Source of the DNA: Pseudogulbenkiania ferrooxidans 2002
Lineage (GTDB): Bacteria; Pseudomonadota; Gammaproteobacteria; Burkholderiales; Chromobacteriaceae
Length of the DNA: 64,000 nt
Assembly (NCBI RefSeq): GCF_000174355.1
Contig: NZ_ACIS01000001.1
Span: 372,001-436,000, forward strand
Direction: 5' to 3'
Of the stretch, positions 8,405 through 16,432 are shown piece by piece (position 1 is the first letter of the stretch; every line of letters starts with the position of its first letter). The position numbers and the translations under genes are program-made. The notes beneath the pieces are model-generated. The model saw only the letters and a program-made list of their open reading frames with translations. It ran no database searches and was not told the DNA's origin.

Positions 8405-8935
8405 TCAGTTGCCCGCCAGCACGGCATCCACCAGCGGGGCGAGCTTCTTGCGCGTCGGCGTCCACTTGTCGTAGCCCATTACCCCCATCTCGTAGTTGGC
8501 GCTGGCCAGTACCGTGCCGTTCTGGCGCAGCGTCAGCGCGGCGTAGCTCAGGTACGGCGCGTAGTCGTCGCCGAAGGAGCGCTTTTCCCACTGCAGGAAG
8601 GCGGTGTAGGCGAGTTCGGCGCCGCAGCCGGAGGGCTGCATGCCGGCCTCGTACACCCGGCTTTCGATGGCGTGGCGCTGCAGTTCGCTCTGCAGCGCCG
8701 GCACGAAGTCGGGCAGCGCCACGCCGCGGTTCCACTCGATGCAGAGGTTCTTGACCGGGGCGTGGGGGTGGAGAATGGTGTTCTGCGTCGGGCCGGGAGT
8801 CATCGAGGCGACGCCGGTGATGGCGACGCTGATCAGCTTGATCGCTTCCAGGGTCGGGTCGGGCTGCATCACGACGCAACCCGGCAAGGCCAGCAGGGAC
8901 AGCATGGCAAGGGCGGATTTGTACACCACGGGCAC
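8405..8935 (-). CDS. Outer-membrane lipoprotein, resembles Sbal_3080-type family
   Basis: A lipoprotein of about 175 residues: short basic start, hydrophobic stretch and lipobox LALPGC. The body has the pattern of small lipoproteins of the Sbal_3080 type (a CIEWN segment, two further Cys, then a WEKRSFGDDYAPYLSYAAL-like strand and a near-C-terminal KLAPLVDAVL), a family of unknown function; I recognise this from memory, not a search. The start is one of three in-frame GTG codons (8935, 8929, 8926). An AGGT just upstream is too close to the first, which favours the inner ones. It is the last gene of the macA-macB-nodT direction and has its own CpxR-type box 62 bases upstream, so it may be expressed independently as an envelope-stress protein. 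Confidence 0.7.
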   Translation of the reverse strand: MPVVYKSALAMLSLLALPGCVVMQPDPTLEAIKLISVAITGVASMTPGPTQNTILHPHAPVKNLCIEWNRGVALPDFVPALQSELQRHAIESRVYEAGMQPSGCGAELAYTAFLQWEKRSFGDDYAPYLSYAALTLRQNGTVLASANYEMGVMGYDKWTPTRKKLAPLVDAVLAGN

Positions 8936-8996
8936 TACCTGTGACGGATGAACGCGACGGTCATGATAGCGGCGGACAGCGCCCGCCCGGTCCCCA

Positions 8997-9011
8997 TTTA
9001 CCCATCTTTAC
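8997..9011 (-). promoter_or_regulatory. CpxR-type box before the lipoprotein gene
   Basis: On the minus strand this reads GTAAA-GATGG-GTAAA, a perfect GTAAA-N5-GTAAA. It overlaps the last codons and stop of the nodT-like gene and lies about 62 bases upstream of the lipoprotein start. Confidence 0.55.
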
Positions 9012-10383
9012 CCGCCACGCCGCCGCCCAGCGCCTGGTACACGGTGACCTGGTTGGCCAGCTGGTTGTAGCGGTTCTGCAGCAGCGCGATGTCGGCTTGG
9101 CGGCGCGTTTCCTGGGCTTCCAGCCAGTCCTTGAGCGCGGCGGCGCCGGCGCGGTAGCGCACCTCGTACAGCCGTTCCGCCTGGCTCGCGGCGGAGAGCG
9201 AGGCTTCCAGCTTTTCCCCCTGCGCCTGGTACTGGCGGCGCGCCGACAGCGCGTTTTCGACATCGGCCAGCGCCTGGTACAGGGTCTGGCGGAATTCGAC
9301 CACGGCCTGCTGGTACTCGGCCTCGGACACCTTGCTATTGAGCTGCATTGCGCGCCATTGCAGGAAGGGCAGCGTCAGCCCGGCGCCCAGCGTGGCGACC
9401 GGGTTGCTCAGCGCCTGGGACAGCGTCGTGCTGCTCGAACCCAGGCTGCCGGTCAGGCTGATGTCGGGGTAGTAGCTGGCGCGCGTGGCGTCGCCGCTGG
9501 CTAGCGTTGCGCGCAGGCGCAGCTCGGCGGCGGCGAGGTCGGGACGGCGCGCGAGCAACTGGGCCGGCACGCCGGCGGCGATCGCGGGCAGGGCGTGCTC
9601 TGGCAAGCGTTCCAGCTCCTGGAAGCGGCTGCCCGGCGGGTCGTCGAACAGCAGCGACAGCGCGTTGCGCGCCTCGGCCAGTTGCTGCATGAGTTCGGTG
9701 TGGCTGGCCTGCTGGCTCGCCAGGGTCTGTTCGGCGTTGAGCAGGTCGAGCTGCGAGGCGGCGCCGGCGGCTTTCTGCGCCCGCACCAGCTGCCGCGTCC
9801 GCTCGGCATAGGCGATGCTGTCCTGGCTCAGCGCGAGGCGCTGCTTGAGGTAGCCGATCTTCCAGTACAGTGTGGCGGTGGTGCCGATCAGCGACAGCCG
9901 CGTGCTTTGCTTGTCCTGTTCGGTGGCCTTGGCCTCCCAGACCTTGGCGTCGCGCTGGTGGGCGAGCTTGCCCCACAGGTCGAGCTCGTAGCTGACGCTG
10001 GCGCTGACGGCGTGGCTTTGCGTGGTGCCGCCGTGCTTCAGCGAGTGACTGGCGCTGCTGTCGGCGCTGGCCGCGAGGCTGGGGCTGAGCGCGTCGTCGG
10101 CGAGGTCGGCGGCGAGCCGGGCGCGGCGCACCTTCAGCGTGGCGGCGGCGAGGTCGTTGTTGCGCTCCAGCATCAGCTCGATCAGGGTGTCGAGCTCGGC
10201 GTCGCCGAAGCGCTGCCACCAGCGCTCGAGGTTGGCCGAAGACGCCGTGGCGGCGCTGCCGGCTTGGGCGTGTTCCCACGCCGAGGGCAGTTTCAGTCGG
10301 GGCGTGCTGTAGGGGGTATCGTTCAGGGCGGCGCAGCCGCTCAGCGCGAGGCCGAGCAGTACGGCGGCCAGCAGGGGTTTCAT
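8998..10383 (-). CDS. Outer-membrane efflux lipoprotein, NodT/OprM family
   Basis: A 461-residue TolC-like outer-membrane channel that would complete a MacAB-type tripartite pump. The signal peptide ends in lipobox LALSGC. Family blocks are visible: LERWWQRFGDAELDTLIELML near the N-terminus, two long helical repeats, LLARRPDLAAAELRLRAT near residue 285 and YPDISLTGSLGSS. Start chosen at ATG 10383 because AAGGA lies seven bases upstream. A GTG at 10398 is in frame, would overlap the end of macB and lacks a site. It follows macB directly with only about a dozen bases between them, so it is translated from the same message. Substrate is unknown (macrolides, lipids, peptides or siderophores in relatives). 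Confidence 0.9.
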   Translation of the reverse strand: MKPLLAAVLLGLALSGCAALNDTPYSTPRLKLPSAWEHAQAGSAATASSANLERWWQRFGDAELDTLIELMLERNNDLAAATLKVRRARLAADLADDALSPSLAASADSSASHSLKHGGTTQSHAVSASVSYELDLWGKLAHQRDAKVWEAKATEQDKQSTRLSLIGTTATLYWKIGYLKQRLALSQDSIAYAERTRQLVRAQKAAGAASQLDLLNAEQTLASQQASHTELMQQLAEARNALSLLFDDPPGSRFQELERLPEHALPAIAAGVPAQLLARRPDLAAAELRLRATLASGDATRASYYPDISLTGSLGSSSTTLSQALSNPVATLGAGLTLPFLQWRAMQLNSKVSEAEYQQAVVEFRQTLYQALADVENALSARRQYQAQGEKLEASLSAASQAERLYEVRYRAGAAALKDWLEAQETRRQADIALLQNRYNQLANQVTVYQALGGGVAGKDG

Positions 10384-10394
10384 CGTCATATCCT

Positions 10395-11564
10395 TCACTC
10401 CCGCGCCAGCGCGACCACCGGGTCGAGCCGCGCGGCGTTGCGTGCCGGCAAAAAGCCGAACAGCACGCCGATCAGGGTGGAGCAGGCGAACGCCGCGACG
10501 ATCGAGCCGGCGGAGTAGACCATGCTGAAATTACTGCTGAAGTGGTCGAACGTCATGCCGACCAGCAGCGACAGGCCGACGCCCAGCACGCCGCCCATCA
10601 GGCACACCAGCACCGCCTCGATCAGGAACTGCTGCAGGATGTCGCCCTGCCGTGCACCCACCGCCATACGCACACCGATCTCCTGGGTACGCTCGGTGAC
10701 CGACACCAGCATGATGTTCATCACGCCGATACCGCCCACCACCAGCGAGATCACCGCGATCATCGACACCAAGAGCGTCATGGTGGCGGTGGTCTTCTCG
10801 ATGGTCTGGCGGATGCTGTCGGTGTTCATCACGTAGAAGTCCTGACTGCCGTGGCGGCGCTTCATCAGCTTGACGATGCCGGCCTCGGCGGCGCTGCTCG
10901 ACACGCTGTCGCCGATGCGCACCGTGACGCTCTTGAGGTAGTCCTGGCCCAGCATGCGGCTCATCACCGTGCTGTAGGGCAGCCACAGGTTGAGGTTCTC
11001 ATCGTTGCCGAAGGCGCTGTTCTGCTTCTTGCTGACGCCGATCACCCGGGCCGGCACGCTGCCGACCAGGATCACCTGGCCGACGGGGTCGAAGCCGGCG
11101 CCGAACAGCGCCTTGCGCGTGTTCGGGTCGATCACCACTTCCTGCGCCTTGCGCCGCACCGCCCCGGCGTCGAAGGCTTTGCCGAGGTCCAGCTCCACGC
11201 CCTTGACGCGGAAGTACTGCTCGCCGACGCCCTTCACCTGCGCGCTCACCGCCACGTTGCGGTAGCGCAGCGTCACCGAACTGCTGACGCCGGGCGTGAC
11301 GCTGTCGACAAAGCTCTGTTGCGTCAGCACCTCGGCGTCGCGCGCGGTCAGGGTGTGGATGGCGTCCGCCTTGCGGTCGCCGAAGCCGGCGCCGGGGAAG
11401 ATGTCGATGGTGTTGGTACCCATCGAGCTGATGTCCTTGAGGATGCGCTGGCGCGAGCCTTCGCCCAGCGCCACCACCGACACTACCGAGGCGATGCCGA
11501 TGATGATGCCGAGCATGGTCAGGAAGGAGCGCAGGCGGTGTGCGGTGAGCGCGCGCCAGGCCAT
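10395..11564 (-). CDS. macB: MacB-type permease half (3' part of a frameshifted macB)
   Basis: The carboxy-terminal permease part of a MacB ABC transporter: first TM within [19 protein letters not shown], the large periplasmic FtsX/MacB-type domain (about residues 40-250), then three TM segments, with [29 protein letters not shown] as the conserved coupling region. In intact MacB this is one protein with the ATPase encoded just upstream. Here the two halves are in different frames. The permease frame is open further back and reads ...[21 protein letters not shown], normal MacB linker sequence, so the frame change lies before about 11640. The ATG at 11564 is simply the first Met in frame and has no obvious ribosome site. 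Stop overlaps the region of the nodT start. Confidence 0.8.
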   Translation of the reverse strand: MAWRALTAHRLRSFLTMLGIIIGIASVVSVVALGEGSRQRILKDISSMGTNTIDIFPGAGFGDRKADAIHTLTARDAEVLTQQSFVDSVTPGVSSSVTLRYRNVAVSAQVKGVGEQYFRVKGVELDLGKAFDAGAVRRKAQEVVIDPNTRKALFGAGFDPVGQVILVGSVPARVIGVSKKQNSAFGNDENLNLWLPYSTVMSRMLGQDYLKSVTVRIGDSVSSSAAEAGIVKLMKRRHGSQDFYVMNTDSIRQTIEKTTATMTLLVSMIAVISLVVGGIGVMNIMLVSVTERTQEIGVRMAVGARQGDILQQFLIEAVLVCLMGGVLGVGLSLLVGMTFDHFSSNFSMVYSAGSIVAAFACSTLIGVLFGFLPARNAARLDPVVALARE

Positions 11565-12348
11565 GCGGAACGCCTCGCCGAAGCGGCCAGCGGCGGCGCG
11601 CCAGGGCGAGCCCGCTGCACCGGCGTGGCCGTGCGAGGGCAGGGCGGCGGCGGCCGGCCGAGCGGGTGCGGTGGTCGGCGACGATCTCGCCGTCGCTGAT
11701 CTCGATCACCCGGTCGGCGTGCTCCGCCACCTTGCTGTCGTGGGTGACGATGATCACCGTGTGTCCTTCGGCGTGGAGCTCGCGCAGGATGGTCATCACC
11801 TCCTGGCCACTGTGGCTGTCGAGCGCGCCGGTCGGCTCGTCGGCCAGGATCACGTCGCCGCCGTTCATCAGCGCGCGGGCGATGCTGACGCGCTGCTGCT
11901 GGCCGCCGGAGAGCTGCCCGGGGCGGTGACCGGTGCGTCGGCGCAGGCCAAGCCGGGTCAGCAGCGCGTGCGCGCGCTCGTGTCGTGTCGGCGCTGCCTT
12001 GCCGGCGTAGATTGCCGGGATTTCGACGTTGCCCAGCGCGCTCAGATCGGGCAGCAGGTGGTAGCGCTGAAAGATGAAGCCAAAGTGTTCGCGGCGCAGC
12101 CGTGCCAGCTGGTCCGGCGTCATCGCCCCGGTCTCCTTGCCGCGCACGCGGTAGCTGCCGCGGCTGGGGCGGTCGAGGCAGCCCAGGATGTTCATCAGCG
12201 TGGACTTGCCGGAGCCGGAGGCGCCGACGATGGCGACCATCTCGCCGGCCATGATCTGCAGGTTGACGTCGCGCAGCACCGCCACGGTGTCGTCGCCGGC
12301 CTGGAACTCGCGGGTGAGCCCGCTGACTTCGAGCAGGGGAGTGGCCAT
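10999..12348 (-). CDS. macB: MacB-type ATPase half (5' part of a frameshifted macB)
   Basis: The amino-terminal ABC ATPase of MacB: Walker A GASGSGKS near residue 42, Q-loop, signature [15 protein letters not shown] near residue 145, Walker [14 protein letters not shown] and switch His in VTHDSK, ending in [13 protein letters not shown] near residue 225. After that the frame runs into Arg-rich sequence with no resemblance to MacB and stays open by chance to 10999. The true continuation is in the frame of the entry at 10395-11564. One extra base (or two missing) somewhere about 11640-11690 would explain it. Starts three bases after the macA stop. It may be a genuine pseudogene, a sequencing error in a CGG-rich run, or a recoding site; an error or mutation is the simplest reading. 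Confidence 0.8.
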   Translation of the reverse strand: MATPLLEVSGLTREFQAGDDTVAVLRDVNLQIMAGEMVAIVGASGSGKSTLMNILGCLDRPSRGSYRVRGKETGAMTPDQLARLRREHFGFIFQRYHLLPDLSALGNVEIPAIYAGKAAPTRHERAHALLTRLGLRRRTGHRPGQLSGGQQQRVSIARALMNGGDVILADEPTGALDSHSGQEVMTILRELHAEGHTVIIVTHDSKVAEHADRVIEISDGEIVADHRTRSAGRRRPALARPRRCSGLALARRRWPLRRGVPHGLARAHRTPPALLPDHARHHHRHRLGSVGGGAGRRLAPAHPQGHQLDGYQHHRHLPRRRLRRPQGGRHPHPDRARRRGADATELCRQRHARRQQFGDAALPQRGGERAGEGRRRAVLPRQGRGAGPRQSLRRRGGAAQGAGSGDRPEHAQGAVRRRLRPRRPGDPGRQRAGPGDRRQQEAEQRLRQR

Positions 12349-12351
12349 CGC

Positions 12352-13581
12352 TTACAACCCCATCGGCGGGCCGCGGCGCTCGCTGCTGCTCGCGGTGCTG
12401 GCCGAGGCCTGCCCCACCACCACGCGTTCGCCTTGCTTCAGGCCGGACAATACCTGGGCGCTGACGTTGTTGTTGAGACCGATCTTGACGCGGCGCGGGC
12501 TCGGACGACCGTCTTGATCCAGCACCGTGACCGTATACACGCCGTCCTGACCGCGCTCGCCCAGCGCGGTGGCGGGGATGGTCAGCACGTTCCTGGCCTC
12601 GGCCAGTACGATGGACACCTGCGTGGTCATCGAGATGCGCAGCTGGTGGTCCGGGTTGGGCACGTCAAACAGGCCGTAGTAGTAGATGGCGCTGCTACTA
12701 CTGCTCGACGAGTTGCTCGAGCTCGACGAGGACGAGCTGCTGCTGGTGCTGCTGTCGGCCGCGTCGCTGAGCGACTGCGGGCCGGGGTCGATGGCGCGCA
12801 ACGTGGCGCGGTAGCGCCGGTCGGGAGCACCGAGGATGGTGAAGTACACCGGCAGGCCCGGCTTGACGCGGGTGACGTCGCCCTCGGAAATCTCCGCCTT
12901 GACGGTGACGGTGTCGAGTTGGGCGATCTTGACGATGGTCGGCGCCGACTGGCTGGCGTTGACGGTCTGGCCTTCTTCCACCGGCACCGCCACAACCACG
13001 CCGTCGATCGGCGCCACGATCTTGGTGTAGCCGAGGTTGAGGCGGGCGGTGTTGAGCGTGATGCGTGCCTGTTCGATCTCGGCCTGAAGCTGCGCCACTT
13101 CGGCGCGCGCGGTGGCGAGCGAGGCCCGAGCGCTATCGACGTTTTCGCGGGCGGTGGCTTCCTCGGCCAGCATGCTGGTCTGGCGCCGGGCGTCGAGGTC
13201 GGCCTTGGTTAGCGCCGCCTGCTTGACGCGCAGCTGGGCCTGTTTGCTGGCTAGCGCCGCCTCGGCGTCGAGCAAAGTGTTCTGCTGGCTGCGCGGGTCG
13301 ATTTCCGCCACCAGCTCGCCCTTCTTCACCTGCTGCCCCAGGCTGACCTTGAGCGATTTCACCTCGCCGGACACCTGGGCGCCGACGCTGACCTGCTTGA
13401 GCGCCTTGACGGCGCCGCTGGCGAGCACACTGTCTTCGAGGTCGGCGCGCGTCACCGGCGCGGTGAGGTAGGCCGGCGAGGCCGGTGCGGGAAACAACAG
13501 CAGCTTGGCGCCGCCGGCGGCGGCGAGCACGGCGGCCGCCAGCAGCGCGCGGCGTTGCCAGGTTTTCGGAACGAGGGTCAT
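12352..13581 (-). CDS. macA: MacA-type periplasmic adaptor of the efflux pump
   Basis: A 409-residue membrane-fusion protein joining MacB to the outer-membrane channel. It has an N-terminal anchor helix (about 10-30), a lipoyl half-motif, a coiled-coil hairpin (about residues 95-180, Ala/Gln/Glu-rich), the second lipoyl half (NLGYTKIVAPIDGVVV), a beta-barrel and a C-terminal membrane-proximal domain (NVLTIPATALGERG). Odd feature: a serine tract with only occasional Thr or Asn interruptions at about residues 274-297, between the barrel strands. Serine-rich insertions at this place are known in MacA relatives but this is long. First gene of the minus-strand pump set; two CpxR-type boxes lie 94-135 bases upstream. 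Confidence 0.9.
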   Translation of the reverse strand: MTLVPKTWQRRALLAAAVLAAAGGAKLLLFPAPASPAYLTAPVTRADLEDSVLASGAVKALKQVSVGAQVSGEVKSLKVSLGQQVKKGELVAEIDPRSQQNTLLDAEAALASKQAQLRVKQAALTKADLDARRQTSMLAEEATARENVDSARASLATARAEVAQLQAEIEQARITLNTARLNLGYTKIVAPIDGVVVAVPVEEGQTVNASQSAPTIVKIAQLDTVTVKAEISEGDVTRVKPGLPVYFTILGAPDRRYRATLRAIDPGPQSLSDAADSSTSSSSSSSSSSNSSSSSSSAIYYYGLFDVPNPDHQLRISMTTQVSIVLAEARNVLTIPATALGERGQDGVYTVTVLDQDGRPSPRRVKIGLNNNVSAQVLSGLKQGERVVVGQASASTASSSERRGPPMGL

Positions 13582-13674
13582 GGTCGATGAGCGCGGCGCG
13601 CGCCGGACGGCGCCGGGGTGAGGAAAACGGGCGGCCAGTATGCGGGGGAGGGGTGTGAATCGGGGTTAGCCCGG

Positions 13675-13716
13675 GTAAAAACAGGTAAAGACGGCGCCAG
13701 GGTAAAGAAGTGTAAA
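13675..13716 (+). promoter_or_regulatory. Two tandem perfect CpxR-type boxes between macA and small ORF
   Basis: 13675-13689 reads GTAAA-AACAG-GTAAA and 13702-13716 reads GTAAA-GAAGT-GTAAA. Both match the CpxR consensus exactly and start 27 bases apart. A further half-site GTAAA is at 13754-13758. They sit in the divergent gap between macA (minus) and the small Ser/Gly-rich gene (plus). Confidence 0.7.
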
Positions 13717-13836
13717 TAAACGGCGTGGCGGCCGTAGCGGGCGGCGGGACGTGGTAAATAGAGGGCGTACCCATCAATACCAACCCCGCGGGGCGCCAGT
13801 GGCAGGCCTTGCCCCGCCTTGTTGAGGAGAACCGCC

Positions 13837-14064
13837 ATGAGCAGTATCGAATCGATCGCCGCCAGTGCCGCCAGCCTGTACGCCATGCCAGCGCTGCGCA
13901 AGGCCGTGAACGATGGCCTGAAGGAGGTCGGGAGCGAGGTGGAGTCGGTCGGCAACGCCATCGGCTCCGGGCTGTCGTCGCTGGGCTCGGCCATTTCATC
14001 CGGCGTCGGCAGCGTGGTGGACGAATTCACCACGCTGGGCAAGACCATCGATACCTATATCTGA
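13837..14064 (+). CDS. Small Ser/Gly-rich protein of unknown function
   Basis: A 75-residue protein I do not recognise. The start ATG has GAGGAGA six bases upstream, a strong site, which supports real translation. The N-terminal half is amphipathic helix-like (SSIESIAASAASLYAMPALRK); the second half is a run of small residues and valines (GNAIGSGLSSLGSAISSGVGS) spaced like a glycine-zipper helix, ending in DEFTTLGKTIDTYI. No signal peptide or Cys. It is divergent from macA across the paired CpxR-type boxes and is followed by a strong hairpin terminator, so it is a one-gene unit that I infer to be stress-induced. A small membrane-interacting or envelope-stress effector is possible, without proof. 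Confidence 0.65.
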   Translation: MSSIESIAASAASLYAMPALRKAVNDGLKEVGSEVESVGNAIGSGLSSLGSAISSGVGSVVDEFTTLGKTIDTYI

Positions 14065-14110
14065 CGTTCCGGGCGGCGTGGCGCCGGGCCCGGTGTATTC
14101 CTCCCCTGCC

Positions 14111-14155
14111 AGGTTGGCCGAAGACGGAGCCCTCTCCCTCTTCGGCCAACCTTTT
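14111..14155 (+). terminator. Terminator made of an inverted pair of the CTTCGGCCAACCT motif
   Basis: AGGTTGGCCGAAG (14111-14123) and its exact reverse complement (14140-14152) form a 13-bp stem followed by TTTT (14151-14154 overlaps the stem end). It ends the small-protein transcript. The same 13-mer recurs in other intergenic gaps of the window. Confidence 0.8.
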
Positions 14156-14264
14156 GCCCTGGCGTGCCCGGCCGTGCTCGGCGCGCGCGCCTCTGCGCTA
14201 GAATGCGGGCAACACGTGTCAAGCCGGGTCGAGTGCGATCCGGCTGCGAGGGATGGAGTGAACG

Positions 14265-14990
14265 ATGGCGAATAGCCGAGCGGTCCTGACGCCGCAGGAC
14301 GGACCCAAGGTGCTGCTGGTCGACGACGACGTTGAACTGGCGGAGATGCTGCGCGACTACCTCGAGCGCGAAGGCTGCATGGTCGCGCTCGCCGCCAACG
14401 GCAGCGACGGCCTGGCGCTCGCCCTGAGCGGGGACTATCACCTGCTGGTGCTCGACGTCATGATGCCCGGCATCAACGGCATCGAGGTACTGCGCCGGCT
14501 GCGCCAGCAGAGCGCGCTGCCGGTGCTGATGCTGACCGCCAAGGGCGACGATCTCGACCGCGTGCTCGGGCTGGAACTGGGCGCGGACGACTACGTGCCC
14601 AAGCCCTGCACCCCGCGCGAACTGCTGGCGCGCATCCGCGCCATCCTGCGCCGCGGCGCCCTGCGCGAGGTGCGCCAGGTCGAGAGCGACGTGTTGCGCG
14701 AGGGCGCACTGGCGATGTGGCCGCGCGAGCGCCGCGCCGAGTGGGACGGCCGTCCGCTGGAGCTCACCAGCACCGAATTCAGCCTGCTGGCGGAGCTGGT
14801 GCGCCAGGCCGGGCACCCGGTCAGCAAGGGCGAGCTGTCGGAACGCGCGCTGGGCCGTCCGCTGGCGCGCTTCGACCGCAGCATCGACGTGCACATGAGC
14901 AGCATCCGCCAGAAGCTCGGCCCCTTGCCCGACGGCCGCTCCTGCATCCAGACCGTGATCCGTCGCGGCTACCAGTTCATCAAGGCCTGA
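14265..14990 (+). CDS. OmpR/CpxR-family response regulator
   Basis: A 241-residue response regulator with a receiver domain (D20-D22 acidic pocket, phospho-acceptor D64 in LVLDVMMP, Lys in VPKPC) and an OmpR-type winged helix (FDRSIDVHMSSIRQKLG). It starts at ATG 14265 with a GGAG six bases upstream and is followed after three bases by its sensor kinase gene. It is closely similar to the orphan regulator at 6640-7326, so the two probably arose by duplication and may recognise the same GTAAA-N5-GTAAA boxes found near macA, flgH and the lipoprotein. No such box is seen before this gene itself. Confidence 0.9.
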   Translation: MANSRAVLTPQDGPKVLLVDDDVELAEMLRDYLEREGCMVALAANGSDGLALALSGDYHLLVLDVMMPGINGIEVLRRLRQQSALPVLMLTAKGDDLDRVLGLELGADDYVPKPCTPRELLARIRAILRRGALREVRQVESDVLREGALAMWPRERRAEWDGRPLELTSTEFSLLAELVRQAGHPVSKGELSERALGRPLARFDRSIDVHMSSIRQKLGPLPDGRSCIQTVIRRGYQFIKA

Positions 14991-14993
14991 CCC

Positions 14994-16055
14994 ATGGGAC
15001 GCCTGTTCTGGAAACTGTTTCTGATCCTGTGGCTGGCCCAGATCACCACCGCGCTCGGCGTCGGCGTCGCCTTCAGCCTGCGCCATCAGTTCGAATCCCC
15101 GCGCGCCACTGAACTGGCGCGACAGGACCCGGCGCAGCGGCCGCCGCCGCCTCCCCGGCACGGCCCGGTGCCGCCGGAGCCGCTGCTGGTGGGGTTGGTG
15201 GCGAGCCTGATCTTCGGCGCGCTGCTGGCGCGCTACCTGTCCAAGCCGATCCGCCTGATGCGCGGCGCCTTCGATGCCGTGGCCGAGGGCAACCTCAAGG
15301 TCAACCTGGCCCAGCAACTGGGACGGCGCCAGGACGAACTGGCCGACCTCGGGCGCGACTTCGACCTGGTGGCGCAGCGGCTGCAGGGGCTGATGGACGA
15401 CAAGAAGCGCCTGTTGCACGACGTCTCGCACGAACTGCGCTCCCCGCTGGCGCGGCTCAGCGCCGCCGTCGACCTGGCACGCCAGCAGCCGGAAAAACTC
15501 GACACCTGGCTCGAGCGCATCGAGCGCGAGGCCGGGCGCATGGACCAACTGGTGGGCGAGCTATTGGCGATCGCCCGGCTCGACGCCGAGGGGGCCACCG
15601 GCGGCGAAACCCTGTCGCTGCGCGACTTCCTCGTCGCCCTGGTGGCCGACGCCCAGTTCGAGGCCGGCCTGTCGGGCTGCCGCGTGGAACTGCAGATCGA
15701 GCACGACGGCAGTATCGCCGCCCGCCCGGACCTGTTGCGCCGCGCCGTGGAAAACGTGCTGCGCAACGCTATCCGCTACAGCCCGCCGCACAGCGTAGTG
15801 CAGATCCGGGTGACGCCGCTGCCGGATTGCGGGCAGGTACGCCTCGCCATCCACGACCACGGCCCCGGCGTACCGGAAGCCGAGCTGGCGACGATCTTCG
15901 AGCCGTTCTTCCGCAGCAGCGGCAGCGACAACCAGGGCTACGGGCTGGGGCTGGCCATCGCCAAGCGGGTGATCGTCGCCAGCGGCGGGCGCATCGCCGC
16001 CGCCAACGCCGCCGAAGGCGGGCTGATGGTCAACATCGAGCTGCCGCTGGCCTGA
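14994..16055 (+). CDS. CpxA-like sensor histidine kinase with a minimal periplasmic loop
   Basis: A 353-residue membrane kinase: TM1 about residues 5-28, TM2 about 64-80, HAMP about 80-130, HisKA with phospho-acceptor H146 (HDVSHELRSPL), and HATPase_c with N-box (ENVLRNAIRYS), G1 (DHGPGVP), F-box (FEPFFR) and G2 (GYGLGLAIAK). The region between the membrane helices is only about 35 residues and very proline-rich, so there is no room for the usual CpxA periplasmic sensor. Signal is probably sensed in or near the membrane or through a partner. Cotranscribed with the regulator upstream; partner for that regulator and possibly also for the orphan one. Confidence 0.9.
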   Translation: MGRLFWKLFLILWLAQITTALGVGVAFSLRHQFESPRATELARQDPAQRPPPPPRHGPVPPEPLLVGLVASLIFGALLARYLSKPIRLMRGAFDAVAEGNLKVNLAQQLGRRQDELADLGRDFDLVAQRLQGLMDDKKRLLHDVSHELRSPLARLSAAVDLARQQPEKLDTWLERIEREAGRMDQLVGELLAIARLDAEGATGGETLSLRDFLVALVADAQFEAGLSGCRVELQIEHDGSIAARPDLLRRAVENVLRNAIRYSPPHSVVQIRVTPLPDCGQVRLAIHDHGPGVPEAELATIFEPFFRSSGSDNQGYGLGLAIAKRVIVASGGRIAAANAAEGGLMVNIELPLA

Positions 16056-16182
16056 GCGCGTGTTCACCGCGCCCATGGCCGACGACGACAGTGACGCGGT
16101 GACGACAGGGGGAGCCGTGCGTCCCCCGGCAGGAGGGGGGCGCGAAAAGGGCGCCGGGGACAAAAACGGACGGAAGGAAAGC

Positions 16183-16217
16183 AAAAAGGGTTAGCGAAAA
16201 GATGTCGCTAACCCTTT
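16183..16217 (-). terminator. Terminator of tRNA-Arg (minus strand)
   Basis: A perfect 12-bp inverted repeat (16185-16196 with 16206-16217, AAAGGGTTAGCG) with a 9-base loop. Read on the minus strand it ends in a T run, eight bases after the tRNA. Confidence 0.8.
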
Positions 16218-16224
16218 GAATTCT

Positions 16225-16301
16225 TGGCGCACCCGATTGGAATCGAACCAACGACCTTCAGCTTCGGAGGCTGACACTCTATCCAACTGAGCTACGGGTG
16301 C
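16225..16301 (-). tRNA. tRNA-Arg (anticodon CCG)
   Basis: A 77-base cloverleaf including an encoded CCA. The acceptor GCACCCG pairs with CGGGTGC. The anticodon stem TCAGC/GCTGA encloses loop CTCCGAA, giving anticodon CCG (codon CGG). The T arm has GGTTCGATTCC. Confidence 0.95.
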
Positions 16302-16357
16302 TTTGCAGAGCAGGCGGATGATAGCTTAACTGCCCCGGCGCGTCCAGTGAGGGGCTT

Positions 16358-16386
16358 TTGCCATGCCGAGAGGGTTCTCGTATAAT
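16358..16386 (+). promoter_or_regulatory. Sigma70-type promoter of the cytochrome c5 gene
   Basis: -35 TTGCCA (16358-16363), 17-base spacer, perfect -10 TATAAT (16381-16386), about 47 bases before the start codon. Confidence 0.75.
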
Positions 16387-16432
16387 CCCCCTGATTTCTT
16401 CATTGTCATTAATATTTCAGGCGAGGCTCGGA

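Noticed and set aside
16225..16301. tRNA-Arg as an integration site
   Set aside because: No duplicated 3' end of the tRNA and no integrase nearby; flanks have normal composition.
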